DNA of 34,223 bases from a virus, in IMG/VR virus record IMGVR_UViG_3300030677_000014, positions 1 through 34,223 of that record; one strand, 5' to 3'. The notes beneath the pieces are model-generated. The model was not told where the DNA came from. It made no database searches and saw nothing but the letters and a program-made list of their open reading frames with translations. Position numbers and translations under genes: made by a program. Every line of letters starts with the position of its first letter. Position 1 is the stretch's first letter. Positions 24,186 to 32,918 of the stretch are shown here, piece by piece.

Positions 24186-27100
24186 CTACCTGTCCTGAGT
24201 GTGGAGGAACTGGTTCACGGACAAGATGCTGGCCGGGTACGGGCGACTGATCTGCCAGCACACCATGCCGTTGAAGCTGTACGTGTCGTCGATTGTATCC
24301 CAATAGATGCCAGAAAACAACTGCTGTAGGGTGAGCGGAATGGTGCCGTCGCCGCCATTTGACACCAGATTGGCGGCGCGAAGATTGTCGAAGGTAGTAC
24401 CGACACTGATCCCCAGCGTCAGCGACATCAGGATGCCGACTTGGTGGGTGCGCCGGGTCTTGGCCATGGCCGGCCCGTTAGCGGCTCCGGCTTCCTGCGG
24501 CACGATGGCACGAAGGATTTGCCCTTGGCTGGTGAACGTGAACCCCAGGAGTGCCGGCGCATTGTAGACCAGGGCCGGGGTCGTCGTTCCGGGGCCGCTA
24601 TTGGCCGCCGGGCCGGGAGACGCCCAGGACTGGGTGCCGATGTCATTGATGTTCGCCACGATTTGACCATAGAGATCATCGGTCGAAAAGGGTTGGCCGC
24701 CGAGCACTGTCTCACTGGTGGACGTGGCGGTGCCAGCCAGGGTATCGATCTGATAGATCGTATCAGCCCCGATGTAGTTGAGCAGGCCGAAGCGGATGCG
24801 CGCGGTGTGGAAGTCGTTGCCCCCATTGACCGGGATCGACCACAGGACAGCCCCAGTCCAAGCATCGACTTTAGCGATGACGCATTGACTGCCTCCGCTC
24901 TGGACGAACAGCCCGACGATGTTGCCGTCGGTCTCGTCATAGACGATACACGAAGGTTGCGCCCCCGACCAGGAGGCGTCGAGTTCTGATACTGGCACGC
25001 TGCCCACGCGACCAACTCCAGCGAACAGGGGCCCCTCGACCACGGCCCGGTAGAGGCCGATGGTGGTCTCGGCTTCATCCCAGCATAGGGCGAATGCCGA
25101 GCCTTCCGGGCCTCGGCAAAGTATGGCATTGCTAGGGCTTAGCGACGTGAACTCTTCGTCGAAGAACCCATTGGTCACTTCATTCTGTTCTACATCGGCC
25201 ATCTCAACGATCCACCATTGAGAACTTGACCCTCCCCCCGTCCCGCTGTTGGAACTAATGCCCCAGACGTAGGAAATCCCGCCAAGGTCGATGACCACCG
25301 GCGGCGGCCCGATGGTGCCGATGTCAGACTTGAAGTAGGTCAGGTCCACAGTGTTCGTGGTCGTGTTGAAGCGGTTGAATTGGGTGCTGGTTCCATTGCA
25401 GAAATAGATGTGGCCATCGTAGCCCAGGCACGTCGAATTGGAGTAACCGAGCACGCCGGGGTCGAGCGGACCTTCCAACTGGGCGAAGGTGCCTATGTCG
25501 AAGACGAACAGAGACCGGCTATTAGTGCCCGGATCGCCCGACTGCTGCCCCTGCATGGTGTAGAAGACTTGGGCGTCCCAATCGAACACCACACTCTGGG
25601 CAATCTGCGGATAGGAAGACGGCGAACTCGAACTGGTCGTGTAGTCGGTCAGCGAGCCGAAGGGCGCAGAAAATCCTTGACCGGGGGGCGTGACTTCGAT
25701 ATTAAGGTTGATGTTCCCATACGAACCCCCGGTGAGGCTTTGAAGATACCCCGCAGTCAAGACACCGCCGCCAGCCCCGAGGGGCATGGTGATCGACCCG
25801 TTGGCCGCGACGACGTAGTCGCCGCAGTCCACGCCGCCCAGCCACACACTGATTGTCTCGCCGGCCAGATAGTACAGACCGTAGAAGATGACATCCCCAC
25901 CGTTTATGTACGCCGCCGTGGGACATACAGCCGTGTCAACGAACTGCGCCGTCAGCAGCGAGCCAGTCTCGTCGAAGAATGGGGCGAAGAACTCCACAAA
26001 ATATATGCCAGTGTCCGCGCTGAGCGTAACCATGCTCACGCTATCGGTAGTGCCGTCCGGGCTGGGACCCTCCTGAATGGACGTTATGGTCCGGCCCGAG
26101 CCCAACGCGTGACGATGCCAGCCCATGAAGCTCGCCGGCTGACTAGAGAAGGGGCTTTCCCGCTTATAAGTACAGCCCACCAACTGACCATTGGGGTCCC
26201 GCCCCCAAATGATTGGGTTCGGCTCCCGCTGGTAGACAATCTCCTGAAGACCCGCTTCAGTAAGATGCTTCGCTTTAATAGCAATGTTGGTTCCGATGTT
26301 CTTGCCAGACCAGCTATCGGCGAGATATTCGTAGACCTTTCGCTGATACCGCTCGACGAAGACTATGGACAAGCCGGTCTGACGCGGTTCTACGTTGGCG
26401 TCGCCATACCTAGTCACCCGGTGAGCCTGGATGCTCGTGGGTGTCAATGGGTCCCCGAGGGCCGACGCCTGGAGCAACCATTCTCCGGCGAGGGTCCCGA
26501 GTACTACACCACCCGAGCCCGCAATCGCCCAATAGATCGTATTCACGTCGGTGGCTTCGAGCACCGCCGCGATAGCGTTATTGTCCGCGACCGTGTTGTC
26601 GATCATCGACGGGCTAAACAGGAATGGCTGGTTCGACATGGACGCGTCAATGCGGTTCTGGATCGCGCCGAACAGCAGGAACCTGCCTTCGTGATAGGTG
26701 CCGCCGGTGGGCCAGCCGGTCGTGTCAGAGTAGACACCGAGTTGCCACGTCAGGATTGGCAGGCTGTAGAGCAGCGGGCCGCCAGCCAGGAGGACATTGG
26801 GGTCAGCCTCTGCCAGAGTCACGCTGACCTCACTGGTCGAGATCACCGATTGGATAATGCCCCAGGTGTAGACAGCCGCAGTCGTGCTGATGAACCAGTG
26901 GGTGCCGGGGTCGGCGTCAGGTTCGATGTTCGTGCTGGTCGCGGTGGCTTGATAGTACCCGCCATTGTATTTGACCCGCGACCCGGTGGAATACGTCGTG
27001 CTGGAACTCCAGGTCGGCGGCTCGCTGTAGAGCCGAATGAACCGAGCCACGTCAGTGGACTGGAACCCGGTGCCGTTATTGATGCTGGCGATGCTGGATG

Positions 27101-27965
27101 CTGTCAGATTGATGGTCCCGCTCAGGGCGGAAGGCGTAAGGAAGCTCCCGTCAGTCGGCGGGTCCAGATATGGACCATCCTGAAAGAGGCTGGCATTCGA
27201 GCCTTGGGGCGGTGGTGTCGTCGGCCACGCAGAGGCCCAGTCGAAGGTCTCGAAGCCAGCCGTCGCGTCAAGCCCGGTGTTCGTCAGGGCATAGGGTCGG
27301 ACAGATTGGTTCAAGACCAGGGCGACTGTCTCACTCTGGACTACGCGGATCGCATTATCGGCGATCATTGAGGCCGTGTACACGGTCGCAAAGTCAACAA
27401 TCCGCGCCACAGTGACCGTAGCCCCAGTGACGTTGATTAGGCTACCATCAATGGTGTCCCCCGTGATTGGGTCCGATAGGGTGAAGTCGTTGGCGTCAGT
27501 CACCGTGATCGCGAACTGGCGATTGTAGAGGTACGCCGCCCCACCCGGATTGAAACCGGGCAGGAACGTCACCACGAACTGAACTTGGTCGCCGGTGCTA
27601 TAGCCGTGGGCCACGGGCGTGTTCACGCTGGCCGGGTTGGCGCTGGAGATCGAGGCCACGGTGTGCTCGTTCTCAACCACAAGACTGGGTCCGGCGAACA
27701 GCCGCATGTGGTCGGGGGTGAACTCCAGATCGTAGGGAAGGGTCTGCGTGAAGTCGAACGCCTTCAGCACCGCCCGCACGCCGTTCCGCGTGGTGGCCGC
27801 GAACTGGCTTCCGCTGCGCCGGGTCCAAGCCCCCTCTTCCGTGGGAACTGCATTGAGGCAGACATTCATGGCCGTGCGGTAGGACTGTTCATCCGCGCGC
27901 CCTTGCGCGAATGGGGACCACTCACCGCCGGTGAAGTTCGACTGGAGGAAGGATGCGTCGGGCAT
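24186..27965 (-). CDS. Tail tubular protein B / nozzle-like
   Basis: The product is 1259 residues. The start FTGGEWSPFAQGRADEQSYRT (from residue 11) with NAVPTEEGAWTRRSGSQF matches the opening of podovirus tail nozzle/stabilisation proteins (T7 gp12-like). The rest is beta-rich with many aromatic/Gly turns, in line with a propeller-like nozzle. At 1259 residues it is much longer than T7 gp12 (about 800), so the additional part, probably the latter half, may be an inserted domain. Start and stop overlap its neighbours closely (TAATG at 27965). A CGTGTACACG palindrome lies at 27375-27384. Confidence 0.82.
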   Translation of the reverse strand: MPDASFLQSNFTGGEWSPFAQGRADEQSYRTAMNVCLNAVPTEEGAWTRRSGSQFAATTRNGVRAVLKAFDFTQTLPYDLEFTPDHMRLFAGPSLVVENEHTVASISSANPASVNTPVAHGYSTGDQVQFVVTFLPGFNPGGAAYLYNRQFAITVTDANDFTLSDPITGDTIDGSLINVTGATVTVARIVDFATVYTASMIADNAIRVVQSETVALVLNQSVRPYALTNTGLDATAGFETFDWASAWPTTPPPQGSNASLFQDGPYLDPPTDGSFLTPSALSGTINLTASSIASINNGTGFQSTDVARFIRLYSEPPTWSSSTTYSTGSRVKYNGGYYQATATSTNIEPDADPGTHWFISTTAAVYTWGIIQSVISTSEVSVTLAEADPNVLLAGGPLLYSLPILTWQLGVYSDTTGWPTGGTYHEGRFLLFGAIQNRIDASMSNQPFLFSPSMIDNTVADNNAIAAVLEATDVNTIYWAIAGSGGVVLGTLAGEWLLQASALGDPLTPTSIQAHRVTRYGDANVEPRQTGLSIVFVERYQRKVYEYLADSWSGKNIGTNIAIKAKHLTEAGLQEIVYQREPNPIIWGRDPNGQLVGCTYKRESPFSSQPASFMGWHRHALGSGRTITSIQEGPSPDGTTDSVSMVTLSADTGIYFVEFFAPFFDETGSLLTAQFVDTAVCPTAAYINGGDVIFYGLYYLAGETISVWLGGVDCGDYVVAANGSITMPLGAGGGVLTAGYLQSLTGGSYGNINLNIEVTPPGQGFSAPFGSLTDYTTSSSSPSSYPQIAQSVVFDWDAQVFYTMQGQQSGDPGTNSRSLFVFDIGTFAQLEGPLDPGVLGYSNSTCLGYDGHIYFCNGTSTQFNRFNTTTNTVDLTYFKSDIGTIGPPPVVIDLGGISYVWGISSNSGTGGGSSSQWWIVEMADVEQNEVTNGFFDEEFTSLSPSNAILCRGPEGSAFALCWDEAETTIGLYRAVVEGPLFAGVGRVGSVPVSELDASWSGAQPSCIVYDETDGNIVGLFVQSGGSQCVIAKVDAWTGAVLWSIPVNGGNDFHTARIRFGLLNYIGADTIYQIDTLAGTATSTSETVLGGQPFSTDDLYGQIVANINDIGTQSWASPGPAANSGPGTTTPALVYNAPALLGFTFTSQGQILRAIVPQEAGAANGPAMAKTRRTHQVGILMSLTLGISVGTTFDNLRAANLVSNGGDGTIPLTLQQLFSGIYWDTIDDTYSFNGMVCWQISRPYPASILSVNQFLHTQDR
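27376..27383. repeat. GTGTACAC palindrome, copy 10
   Basis: In the nozzle gene; full palindrome extended to CCGTGTACACGG (12 bp); read as Val-Tyr-Thr on the minus strand. Confidence 0.9.
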
Positions 27966-29293
27966 TAGAGCCTACACGTGATGTAGTCATCCAAGGCTGG
28001 TTCCGTCGATCCGGTCTCGATCCCGTTGACCGTCACCGCATCGTCACGGAATTTCTTGTAGGTCTGCTCGATGGCCTGGAGTTTCTCGCTCGACTGGGTC
28101 ACGCGTTCGACGCTCTCTATGGCCTGTCGCGCAGCGAGGGTCTCGCAGAACATGGGGTCCATGTTGGAGACGACCGTGATGTCGGCGGCGAACCGAAAGG
28201 TCGTCGGCTCGACGGTGCGCGTGGTGAAGAAATCGTCGCCATAGGTCCAGTCGCGGTAGGCGTCCCCCGACGGCGCGCCCAGGTAGCTGGTGCTGCCACC
28301 CTTCGGCTCCTGCGGTGCTTCGCGGAGGAAGCCATTCGGGAGTGGGTAGACATTCAGCGTCGTGGTCTGCTCACTCGGGCCAGTGCCCAGGGGATAGTTG
28401 ATGATCCACGCTGAGAGCCCAGCATTGCCGAGTTTCAGCCATGCCGTGCCGGTCGTGCCCGTGATCTGGTCGGGCTGCGTTGCCGGGATGGTTTCCCACC
28501 CGGTGCCCGGCGCACCAGCGCCGCCAGCGTTGAAGTCCGTCGTGGACTGGTAGACGACGCTGGAGGCAGTGATCGTATCGCCAATGTCGTAATTCTGAGT
28601 GGAGACGAATGCCGCTGGCGCGCTGCTCGGGTTGTCGGTGTTGCCGTTGGTGAGGCTGATGTAGACGTTGAGCGCCGTATCATAGACTAGTTCTCCAGCT
28701 TGGTAGCCGCTGCCGAGCGCGGCCGGGCCGAGAAAGGTCCAATTGACGCCGCCGTCAGTCACGGGATTGTGACCCGTATTGCCGTTGAAATTGCTCATGT
28801 AGTTGTTGTTGTCAGAGCCAATCACAATGGTCCCGGCTGCGTAGTCTCCGCTGGGGGCCCACGGTTGCGGGTTGTTCGTTGCGCCGCCGGCCACCCACGC
28901 CGTGGCATGAACCGAGTGGAAGAACTGCTCCCAGTACACCGGGCTCGTGTCGGGTTCTTGCGCGGCGGGCACGCCTGTTCGGGCTTGGTAGAGGACGCCG
29001 TTATAGGAGACGACCGAACCCTGAAGGTAGGTGTGGACATTCGTCCAGGCGGCCGGGGTGATCTTGCCACTGGTCGTGCTGATCGGCCGCAACATGCACT
29101 TGCGGATCGAGAAGCGCCACACATCGCGCCGAAGTTCATTCTGGCGGAGGGGATTGTAGTTGAAGTTAAGCTCGCTGGCCTGGACCGTATCGTCCGAGAA
29201 GGTGATAAGGCGGCGGACCCCCATGTGCTGGCAGGCCCGGTTCGCAATGTCCAGGGGTGACGAGTAGGTGCCTACCGTGGGGAAGGACGCCAT
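27965..29293 (-). CDS. Tail tubular protein A-like
   Basis: The product is 442 residues. The N-terminal SSPLDIANRACQHMGVRRL (11-29), the FSDD motif, and NPLRQNELRRDVWRFSIRKCML (47-68) match the gp11-like adaptor that links the portal to the nozzle. The central part has several WE/GTGWE segments that look like inserted carbohydrate-binding-like or beta modules, longer than the ~200 residues of T7 gp11. RBS AAAGGAGA precedes the ATG. It directly precedes the nozzle gene, as expected. Confidence 0.82.
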   Translation of the reverse strand: MASFPTVGTYSSPLDIANRACQHMGVRRLITFSDDTVQASELNFNYNPLRQNELRRDVWRFSIRKCMLRPISTTSGKITPAAWTNVHTYLQGSVVSYNGVLYQARTGVPAAQEPDTSPVYWEQFFHSVHATAWVAGGATNNPQPWAPSGDYAAGTIVIGSDNNNYMSNFNGNTGHNPVTDGGVNWTFLGPAALGSGYQAGELVYDTALNVYISLTNGNTDNPSSAPAAFVSTQNYDIGDTITASSVVYQSTTDFNAGGAGAPGTGWETIPATQPDQITGTTGTAWLKLGNAGLSAWIINYPLGTGPSEQTTTLNVYPLPNGFLREAPQEPKGGSTSYLGAPSGDAYRDWTYGDDFFTTRTVEPTTFRFAADITVVSNMDPMFCETLAARQAIESVERVTQSSEKLQAIEQTYKKFRDDAVTVNGIETGSTEPALDDYITCRL

Positions 29294-29305
29294 GTGTCGT
29301 CTCCT

Positions 29306-29593
29306 TTACTCCGCCGGGATGCGGACTAGCGTCACATAAGCGCCGGAAGCACCCGAGGCAAGGACCAGTTCAACTTGGCCCGGCGGAAGTTGGACGATCA
29401 CGGGCGCGGTCGTCAGAGGGGTGCCGGCCGGGATCGCAGTCGCGTTGTCGGGACCTAGCATATTGATGACAGGGGCCGACCCCAGTGTGCCAACGGACAT
29501 GATGGCATAGGTGCCACCCATGATGCCGAAGTAGGCCGAGGTCTCTGCGCCCGTCACGTTGGACGCCAGAACCACGCTTTCATGTGCGCGCAT
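29306..29593 (-). CDS. Small beta-rich virion candidate
   Basis: The product is 95 residues, beta-rich, with GTPLTTAPVIVQLPPGQVELVLASG in its second half as two hydrophobic strands. No named family is recognised, but small proteins of this kind lie between capsid and tail genes in podoviruses and are often virion components. A clear AGGAGCG precedes the ATG. It is the third of three short genes after the terminator hairpin. Confidence 0.65.
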   Translation of the reverse strand: MRAHESVVLASNVTGAETSAYFGIMGGTYAIMSVGTLGSAPVINMLGPDNATAIPAGTPLTTAPVIVQLPPGQVELVLASGASGAYVTLVRIPAE

Positions 29594-29605
29594 TGGGGGC
29601 GCTCC

Positions 29606-29824
29606 TTAGTTGGCCGGCGGGACGGAGGTCGAGAAGCCGGGGTCCGCGAGGAAGCGCCAGATTTGCATAAGGGCGACGTAAACCTGCTTCTGGTTCAGGT
29701 TGCTCGCGTTGATGCGAACTTCGATATCGCCCGCACCCGGCGCGCTGGTGCCCTCAGTCACATCCGAGGATGCGGCAGTGTCGCTTTCGACGCCGTGAGA
29801 CAGAGAGAAGGAAGCGTTGGCCAT
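29606..29824 (-). CDS. Unknown 72-residue protein in head-tail region
   Basis: The product is 72 residues. It has an acidic, Ser/Thr-rich first half (SHGVESDTAASSDVTEGT), then a strand-like DIEVRINASNL and an amphipathic helix (YVALMQIWRFLA). It starts after AGGAGCC. No function is recognised; a minor structural role is suggested by position only. Confidence 0.65.
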   Translation of the reverse strand: MANASFSLSHGVESDTAASSDVTEGTSAPGAGDIEVRINASNLNQKQVYVALMQIWRFLADPGFSTSVPPAN

Positions 29825-29834
29825 GTGTGGCTCC

Positions 29835-30071
29835 TTAGGTAATCAGGGCTTGGACGGCCAGGAGATCGACGGCAAGGTTCTCTTGCACGCCTCCCGAAGC
29901 GGCCTGGGCGTTCTGAAGGTGGACGAGAAGTGTGGAGAACATCGTTCCCACATCGGTCTCGAAAGAGGTCAGGGTCGCGGCCAGAGTGTTGACGTGGGCC
30001 TGGGTAGGCGACGCGCCGTCGGCGACCAGGGTGGCGACATTGGCCTTGAGGGTTGCGTAGTTCGTGGTCAC
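29835..30071 (-). CDS. Unknown 78-residue helical protein
   Basis: The product is 78 residues, predicted mostly helical, with heptad-like Leu/Val spacing and few charges. It starts with GTG after TAGGAGCG. It is the first gene after the UUCG-capped terminator, so its expression should depend on read-through from the capsid transcript. The function is unknown. Confidence 0.6.
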   Translation of the reverse strand: MTTNYATLKANVATLVADGASPTQAHVNTLAATLTSFETDVGTMFSTLLVHLQNAQAASGGVQENLAVDLLAVQALIT

Positions 30072-30082
30072 AAGTCGCTCCT

Positions 30083-30111
30083 AAAAGGATGCCCCCGGCC
30101 GAAGCCGGGGG
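30083..30111 (-). terminator. UUCG-capped intrinsic terminator after capsid/decoration genes
   Basis: On the minus strand CCCCCGGC, TTCG loop and GCCGGGGG form an 8-bp stem (30092-30111) with the very stable cUUCGg tetraloop. It is followed by CATCCTTTT (U-tract at 30083-30086). It lies in the 47-base gap after the 192-residue gene and overlaps the region just before the ribosome-binding site of the next gene. It should end most capsid transcripts while allowing some read-through to the tail genes. Confidence 0.8.
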
Positions 30112-30118
30112 ACTTGGG

Positions 30119-30697
30119 TTAGATGCAGTACTCGGCTTCGATATAGATGTTGCCGCTTACCGCAGTGCCCGCCGCCGTGTGGACAGCAACCACGACATCG
30201 ATATAGCCGCCGGGGTCACCATTGTCGGACGAACCTTCGGGGGTGATCTCGATGCCGAGCGCATTGAACAGGGTCATGTTCAATTCGTTGGCGGTGAAGG
30301 CCGTCAGGACGTTCACGCGAACGCCTTGGGCCGCAGCCCCGTGGCCGACCGCGACCGCAGCGGCGAAGCAGTTGGCGCTGATTAGAGCGCCGCTGTTCGC
30401 CGGACTGGTCCCGTCGTTGTTCGGGCTGTCGGAGTAGTAAGCCCCGACATCGACCAGAAGAGAGGTCGCGCTATCGAGTTCATCCGCGACCAGGGTGAGC
30501 GTCTTGAGGACGGCAATGGTCGGTACTCGGATCAGTCGATAGGTCGAACTGGTCGAAGCCAGTCCGACGGTCGTGGCCAGAGCGTAGTCGGACACGCGCC
30601 GACTTTCGCTCGGGGAACCCATCCCTTGCTGCGGGGGCGACACGATAGCGGCGTCGAGCCCGGTAATAGACGAGGACTTAAGTTGTTCGCCAGCCAT
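30119..30697 (-). CDS. Probable head decoration or minor capsid protein
   Basis: The product is 192 residues. After a disordered ~35-residue N-terminus it becomes beta-rich with hydrophobic strands (TYRLIRVPTIAVLKTLTLVADEL and IDVVVAVHTAAG). It directly follows the major capsid gene, shares its promoter and lies before the terminator, so it should be made in large amounts, as a decoration protein would be. The family itself is not recognised. RBS AAGGAGAA precedes the ATG. Confidence 0.65.
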   Translation of the reverse strand: MAGEQLKSSSITGLDAAIVSPPQQGMGSPSESRRVSDYALATTVGLASTSSTYRLIRVPTIAVLKTLTLVADELDSATSLLVDVGAYYSDSPNNDGTSPANSGALISANCFAAAVAVGHGAAAQGVRVNVLTAFTANELNMTLFNALGIEITPEGSSDNGDPGGYIDVVVAVHTAAGTAVSGNIYIEAEYCI

Positions 30698-30720
30698 AGC
30701 TGTTCTCCTTCAGGTTCAGG

Positions 30721-31644
30721 TTACGGCGTGATGTCCGCGCCCGTGGTGTCGAGGCAGTCGATTTCGACCACCTTCCCAGGCTGGGTGCGGGTAGCGCCGA
30801 AGGTGTGCTTGGAGTACAACTGCCAGGGCTCGCCGGACAGGTCGTTCCGCTGCGACACGCGATTGTAGGTGTCCTGCCACAGGCCGAGGTAGACGCCAGA
30901 CTTCACGTACATGATGCACTGACGGTTGTTCGCGCCGTTGAACTGGAGACGTTCGGACACGACGATGTTCGCGCCCATGAAGCGGGTCACACGGCCATTG
31001 GTCAGGACCGGGCGTTCGTTGAACTCGGTCGAAACGACTTCGACTTGGTTCAGGAGGTCCGAGTGCTGCTTCGAGCCGATGACCAGGGTCAGTTCGTCCA
31101 TCTCCAGGTCATTGTGATAGTGTTCGAGGATGCGCTTGCCCTCGATGATCTTGGCGACGGTCATGCCCACGCTCGCGGACGCCTTGAAGTTCTCGGCGAC
31201 CAGATAGCTGGCAGAGATCGAAGACCACGTTTCGGGGACGAGCGAACCACCGTCGGTGCCGGTCTGGCTGGTGCCGAAGACCGCGCCGATAATGGCGTCA
31301 TCGTAGTCGCGGCCGAAGGCGTTCGCGGCGTTCTCCACGTACCGGGACTTGGGGTCCACGATGGTGCGGAGTTCGTCGAACGTATCGACCAGTTGGGGAA
31401 GTTCGCGGTCGGTCGGGAAGACCCACCGGCGAGTGAAGTCCGCATCGACGCGGGCCATGGGGGCGAAACGCCCGGCCGGCGCGCGAGATTGGACGGCGGA
31501 GATTTGGTTGATCGGCGACGCCAGCTTACCGACGTGAGCGCCTTCAATGACCTTGCCACGGAGCTTCGAGCCGCGTTGTTGCAGCTTGAGTTCCAGGTTC
31601 GTGGAGAACTGGGTCGTCCACAGTTTAATCAGGTTGTCGGACAT
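30721..31644 (-). CDS. Major capsid protein
   Basis: The product is 307 residues. It resembles the phage capsid family in which DRELPQLVDTFDELRTIVDP (79-98) and AFGRDYDDAIIGAVFGTSQTG (109-129) are typical. An HK97-like fold is expected but cannot be read from motifs. Gene order (portal, scaffold, capsid) supports the call. The ATG follows CGAGGATATC. A strong promoter candidate and a 170-base leader precede it, and the UUCG terminator follows one gene later, which fits high expression. Confidence 0.85.
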   Translation of the reverse strand: MSDNLIKLWTTQFSTNLELKLQQRGSKLRGKVIEGAHVGKLASPINQISAVQSRAPAGRFAPMARVDADFTRRWVFPTDRELPQLVDTFDELRTIVDPKSRYVENAANAFGRDYDDAIIGAVFGTSQTGTDGGSLVPETWSSISASYLVAENFKASASVGMTVAKIIEGKRILEHYHNDLEMDELTLVIGSKQHSDLLNQVEVVSTEFNERPVLTNGRVTRFMGANIVVSERLQFNGANNRQCIMYVKSGVYLGLWQDTYNRVSQRNDLSGEPWQLYSKHTFGATRTQPGKVVEIDCLDTTGADITP

Positions 31645-31748
31645 GATATCCTCGGAGGTTGATGTTCACTGCCATTGTGGCCGTGTCCTCACGGGGGCCG
31701 AAAACCCAATCATTGTCCGCCCGTTTCCGAGGTGTGGACGAAAGGGGT

Positions 31749-31787
31749 GCTGGGCGGGCGGATGGTCGCGCACGCCACCCGCCCAGC
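31749..31787 (-). other. Hairpin in capsid gene leader
   Basis: GCTGGGCGGG (31749-31758) and CCCGCCCAGC (31778-31787) are perfect inverted arms around a 19-base loop, lying in the 5' leader of the capsid transcript about 25 bases after its predicted start. On the minus strand ACCCCTTTCG follows, a weak U-tract. It may be an attenuator, an mRNA-stabilising stem, or a terminator for read-through transcripts. The remaining 31645-31856 region shows no convincing gene. Confidence 0.5.
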
Positions 31788-31821
31788 GGCCCCGGTTGCG
31801 CGAGCGGCCGGAGCAAACACC

Positions 31822-31850
31822 AATCTAGCCTATGCCAGAATGATTGTCAA
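31822..31850 (-). promoter_or_regulatory. Sigma70-type promoter for the capsid gene
   Basis: On the minus strand TTGACA (complement 31845-31850) is followed after exactly 17 bases by TAGATT (complement 31822-31827). Transcription would start near 31814 and run into the capsid gene at 31644. It lies in the largest non-coding gap of the window, just after the 55-residue gene. Confidence 0.7.
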
Positions 31851-31856
31851 GAGCGA

Positions 31857-32024
31857 TCAGTGCATCTTTTTCAGAGTGATCGCGAGCCGGGCACGGCGGC
31901 CGGAAGTGCCGCTATCACCCTTGTGCTCCTGTTCGTACTTGGAGTTGGAGACGCCTTCCTTTTTTGCCGCAGCCGTCATCGCGCCGGGGTGCTTGATGGC
32001 CTTTTGTATCCATTTCTTAGCCAT
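31857..32024 (-). CDS. Conserved small phage protein (55 residues)
   Basis: The product is 55 residues, strongly basic. It starts AKKWIQKAIKHPGAMTAAAK and ends GRRARLAITLKKMH, a layout common in small conserved phage proteins of unknown role. It is too short for many gene finders. The ATG at 32024 follows GGAGTAAGTC. It sits between scaffold and capsid genes, so a role in assembly or DNA condensation is possible, but this is inference. Confidence 0.8.
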   Translation of the reverse strand: MAKKWIQKAIKHPGAMTAAAKKEGVSNSKYEQEHKGDSGTSGRRARLAITLKKMH

Positions 32025-32027
32025 GAC

Positions 32028-32918
32028 TTACTCCGATGCCAGAATTGCGTTGAGTTGGCCCATCTCCCGACCGGCGGCATTGTCGCCATTCAGGTAGCGT
32101 TCGACCCACGCGCTGTCGGACTTGAGTTCCGCGATCCGAGCCGCCGCGCCTTCGCGGGTCATAAGACCATTGGAACCCGAGCCAGTGAAATTCGAGACCA
32201 GCCGGTCCTCGCCAGTTCGCATCCCGATAGTGCGGAAGACTTCCATCAGCCCTTTGTAGCCGACTTGGTTCTCCAGGGCGGACATGGCGACGCCGAACTC
32301 TTCCGGCTTCATCCCACTTTCCTTCAGGACTGTCTCGAAGGCGGCTCTGGCGACGACCATGTTGGCTTCATAGCCTGGGCCCCAATTGTTCTTCAGAGCA
32401 TCTCGCTCAGCCTGGAGTTTGGCCGTCATATCCGTCTTTTCCACGGCCTCAGCGTCATCGCCCATCTTGACCAGGGCTTTGGCCAGTTCCGGGGCGCGAT
32501 CCTTCGAGAGGCCGAGACTGTGCGCGAGATTGCGAAGCTCGCCGGTAAGCGCCGGGTCCAGGTCAGAGCCGTCGGCGAACTTGATGCCGTCGAAGGTGTA
32601 GTCCTCGGGCTTAGCGGGGACATTCAGGAGTTCGCGGATTGGAGCCCAGTTGGCTTCGTCAGCGGCGTCCTTCGGCCGGCGGAGGATTTGGTCGGCGGGG
32701 ACGCCGATGTGGCGCTCGGCCTCGCGGTGCGCCTTGACGGCGGCGGCGAACGCCTCCGACGGCGGCTTATCAGCGAAGCCCCGGTTTTGAAGCCAGCCCG
32801 CCGTTTCGGCGTCGATATAGTTCGGTTGAGCCGCATCAGTGGCTTGATACCAGGACGCAGCCGCCGGAGGCGTCGCGCCCGTATCGCCGGGGGCGGCGGG
32901 GGTCGTTTGATCGGTCAC
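32028..32918 (-). CDS. Scaffold protein
   Basis: The product is 296 residues. It is acidic and helical, with an Ala/Pro-rich disordered N-terminus, a middle containing PAKPEDYTFDGIKFADGSDLD (typical of phage scaffolds), and a C-terminal helix region. It lies between portal/Bbp19-like genes and the capsid gene. It starts with GTG after AAGGAGATG, overlapping the stop of the previous gene (GTGA). It should direct procapsid assembly and leave the mature head. Confidence 0.82.
   Translation of the reverse strand: MTDQTTPAAPGDTGATPPAAASWYQATDAAQPNYIDAETAGWLQNRGFADKPPSEAFAAAVKAHREAERHIGVPADQILRRPKDAADEANWAPIRELLNVPAKPEDYTFDGIKFADGSDLDPALTGELRNLAHSLGLSKDRAPELAKALVKMGDDAEAVEKTDMTAKLQAERDALKNNWGPGYEANMVVARAAFETVLKESGMKPEEFGVAMSALENQVGYKGLMEVFRTIGMRTGEDRLVSNFTGSGSNGLMTREGAAARIAELKSDSAWVERYLNGDNAAGREMGQLNAILASE

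Noticed and set aside
25380-27371. 663-residue plus-strand open frame opposite the nozzle gene
   Set aside because: Same cause as above: a shadow of a GC-rich gene with known opening motifs; the composition is Arg/Gly/Val-rich and domain-free.
31625-31690. Possible 16-residue leader peptide overlapping the capsid start (MAVNINLRGYHVRQPD)
   Set aside because: The ATG has no ribosome-binding site and the peptide overlaps the capsid RBS; nothing supports translation.
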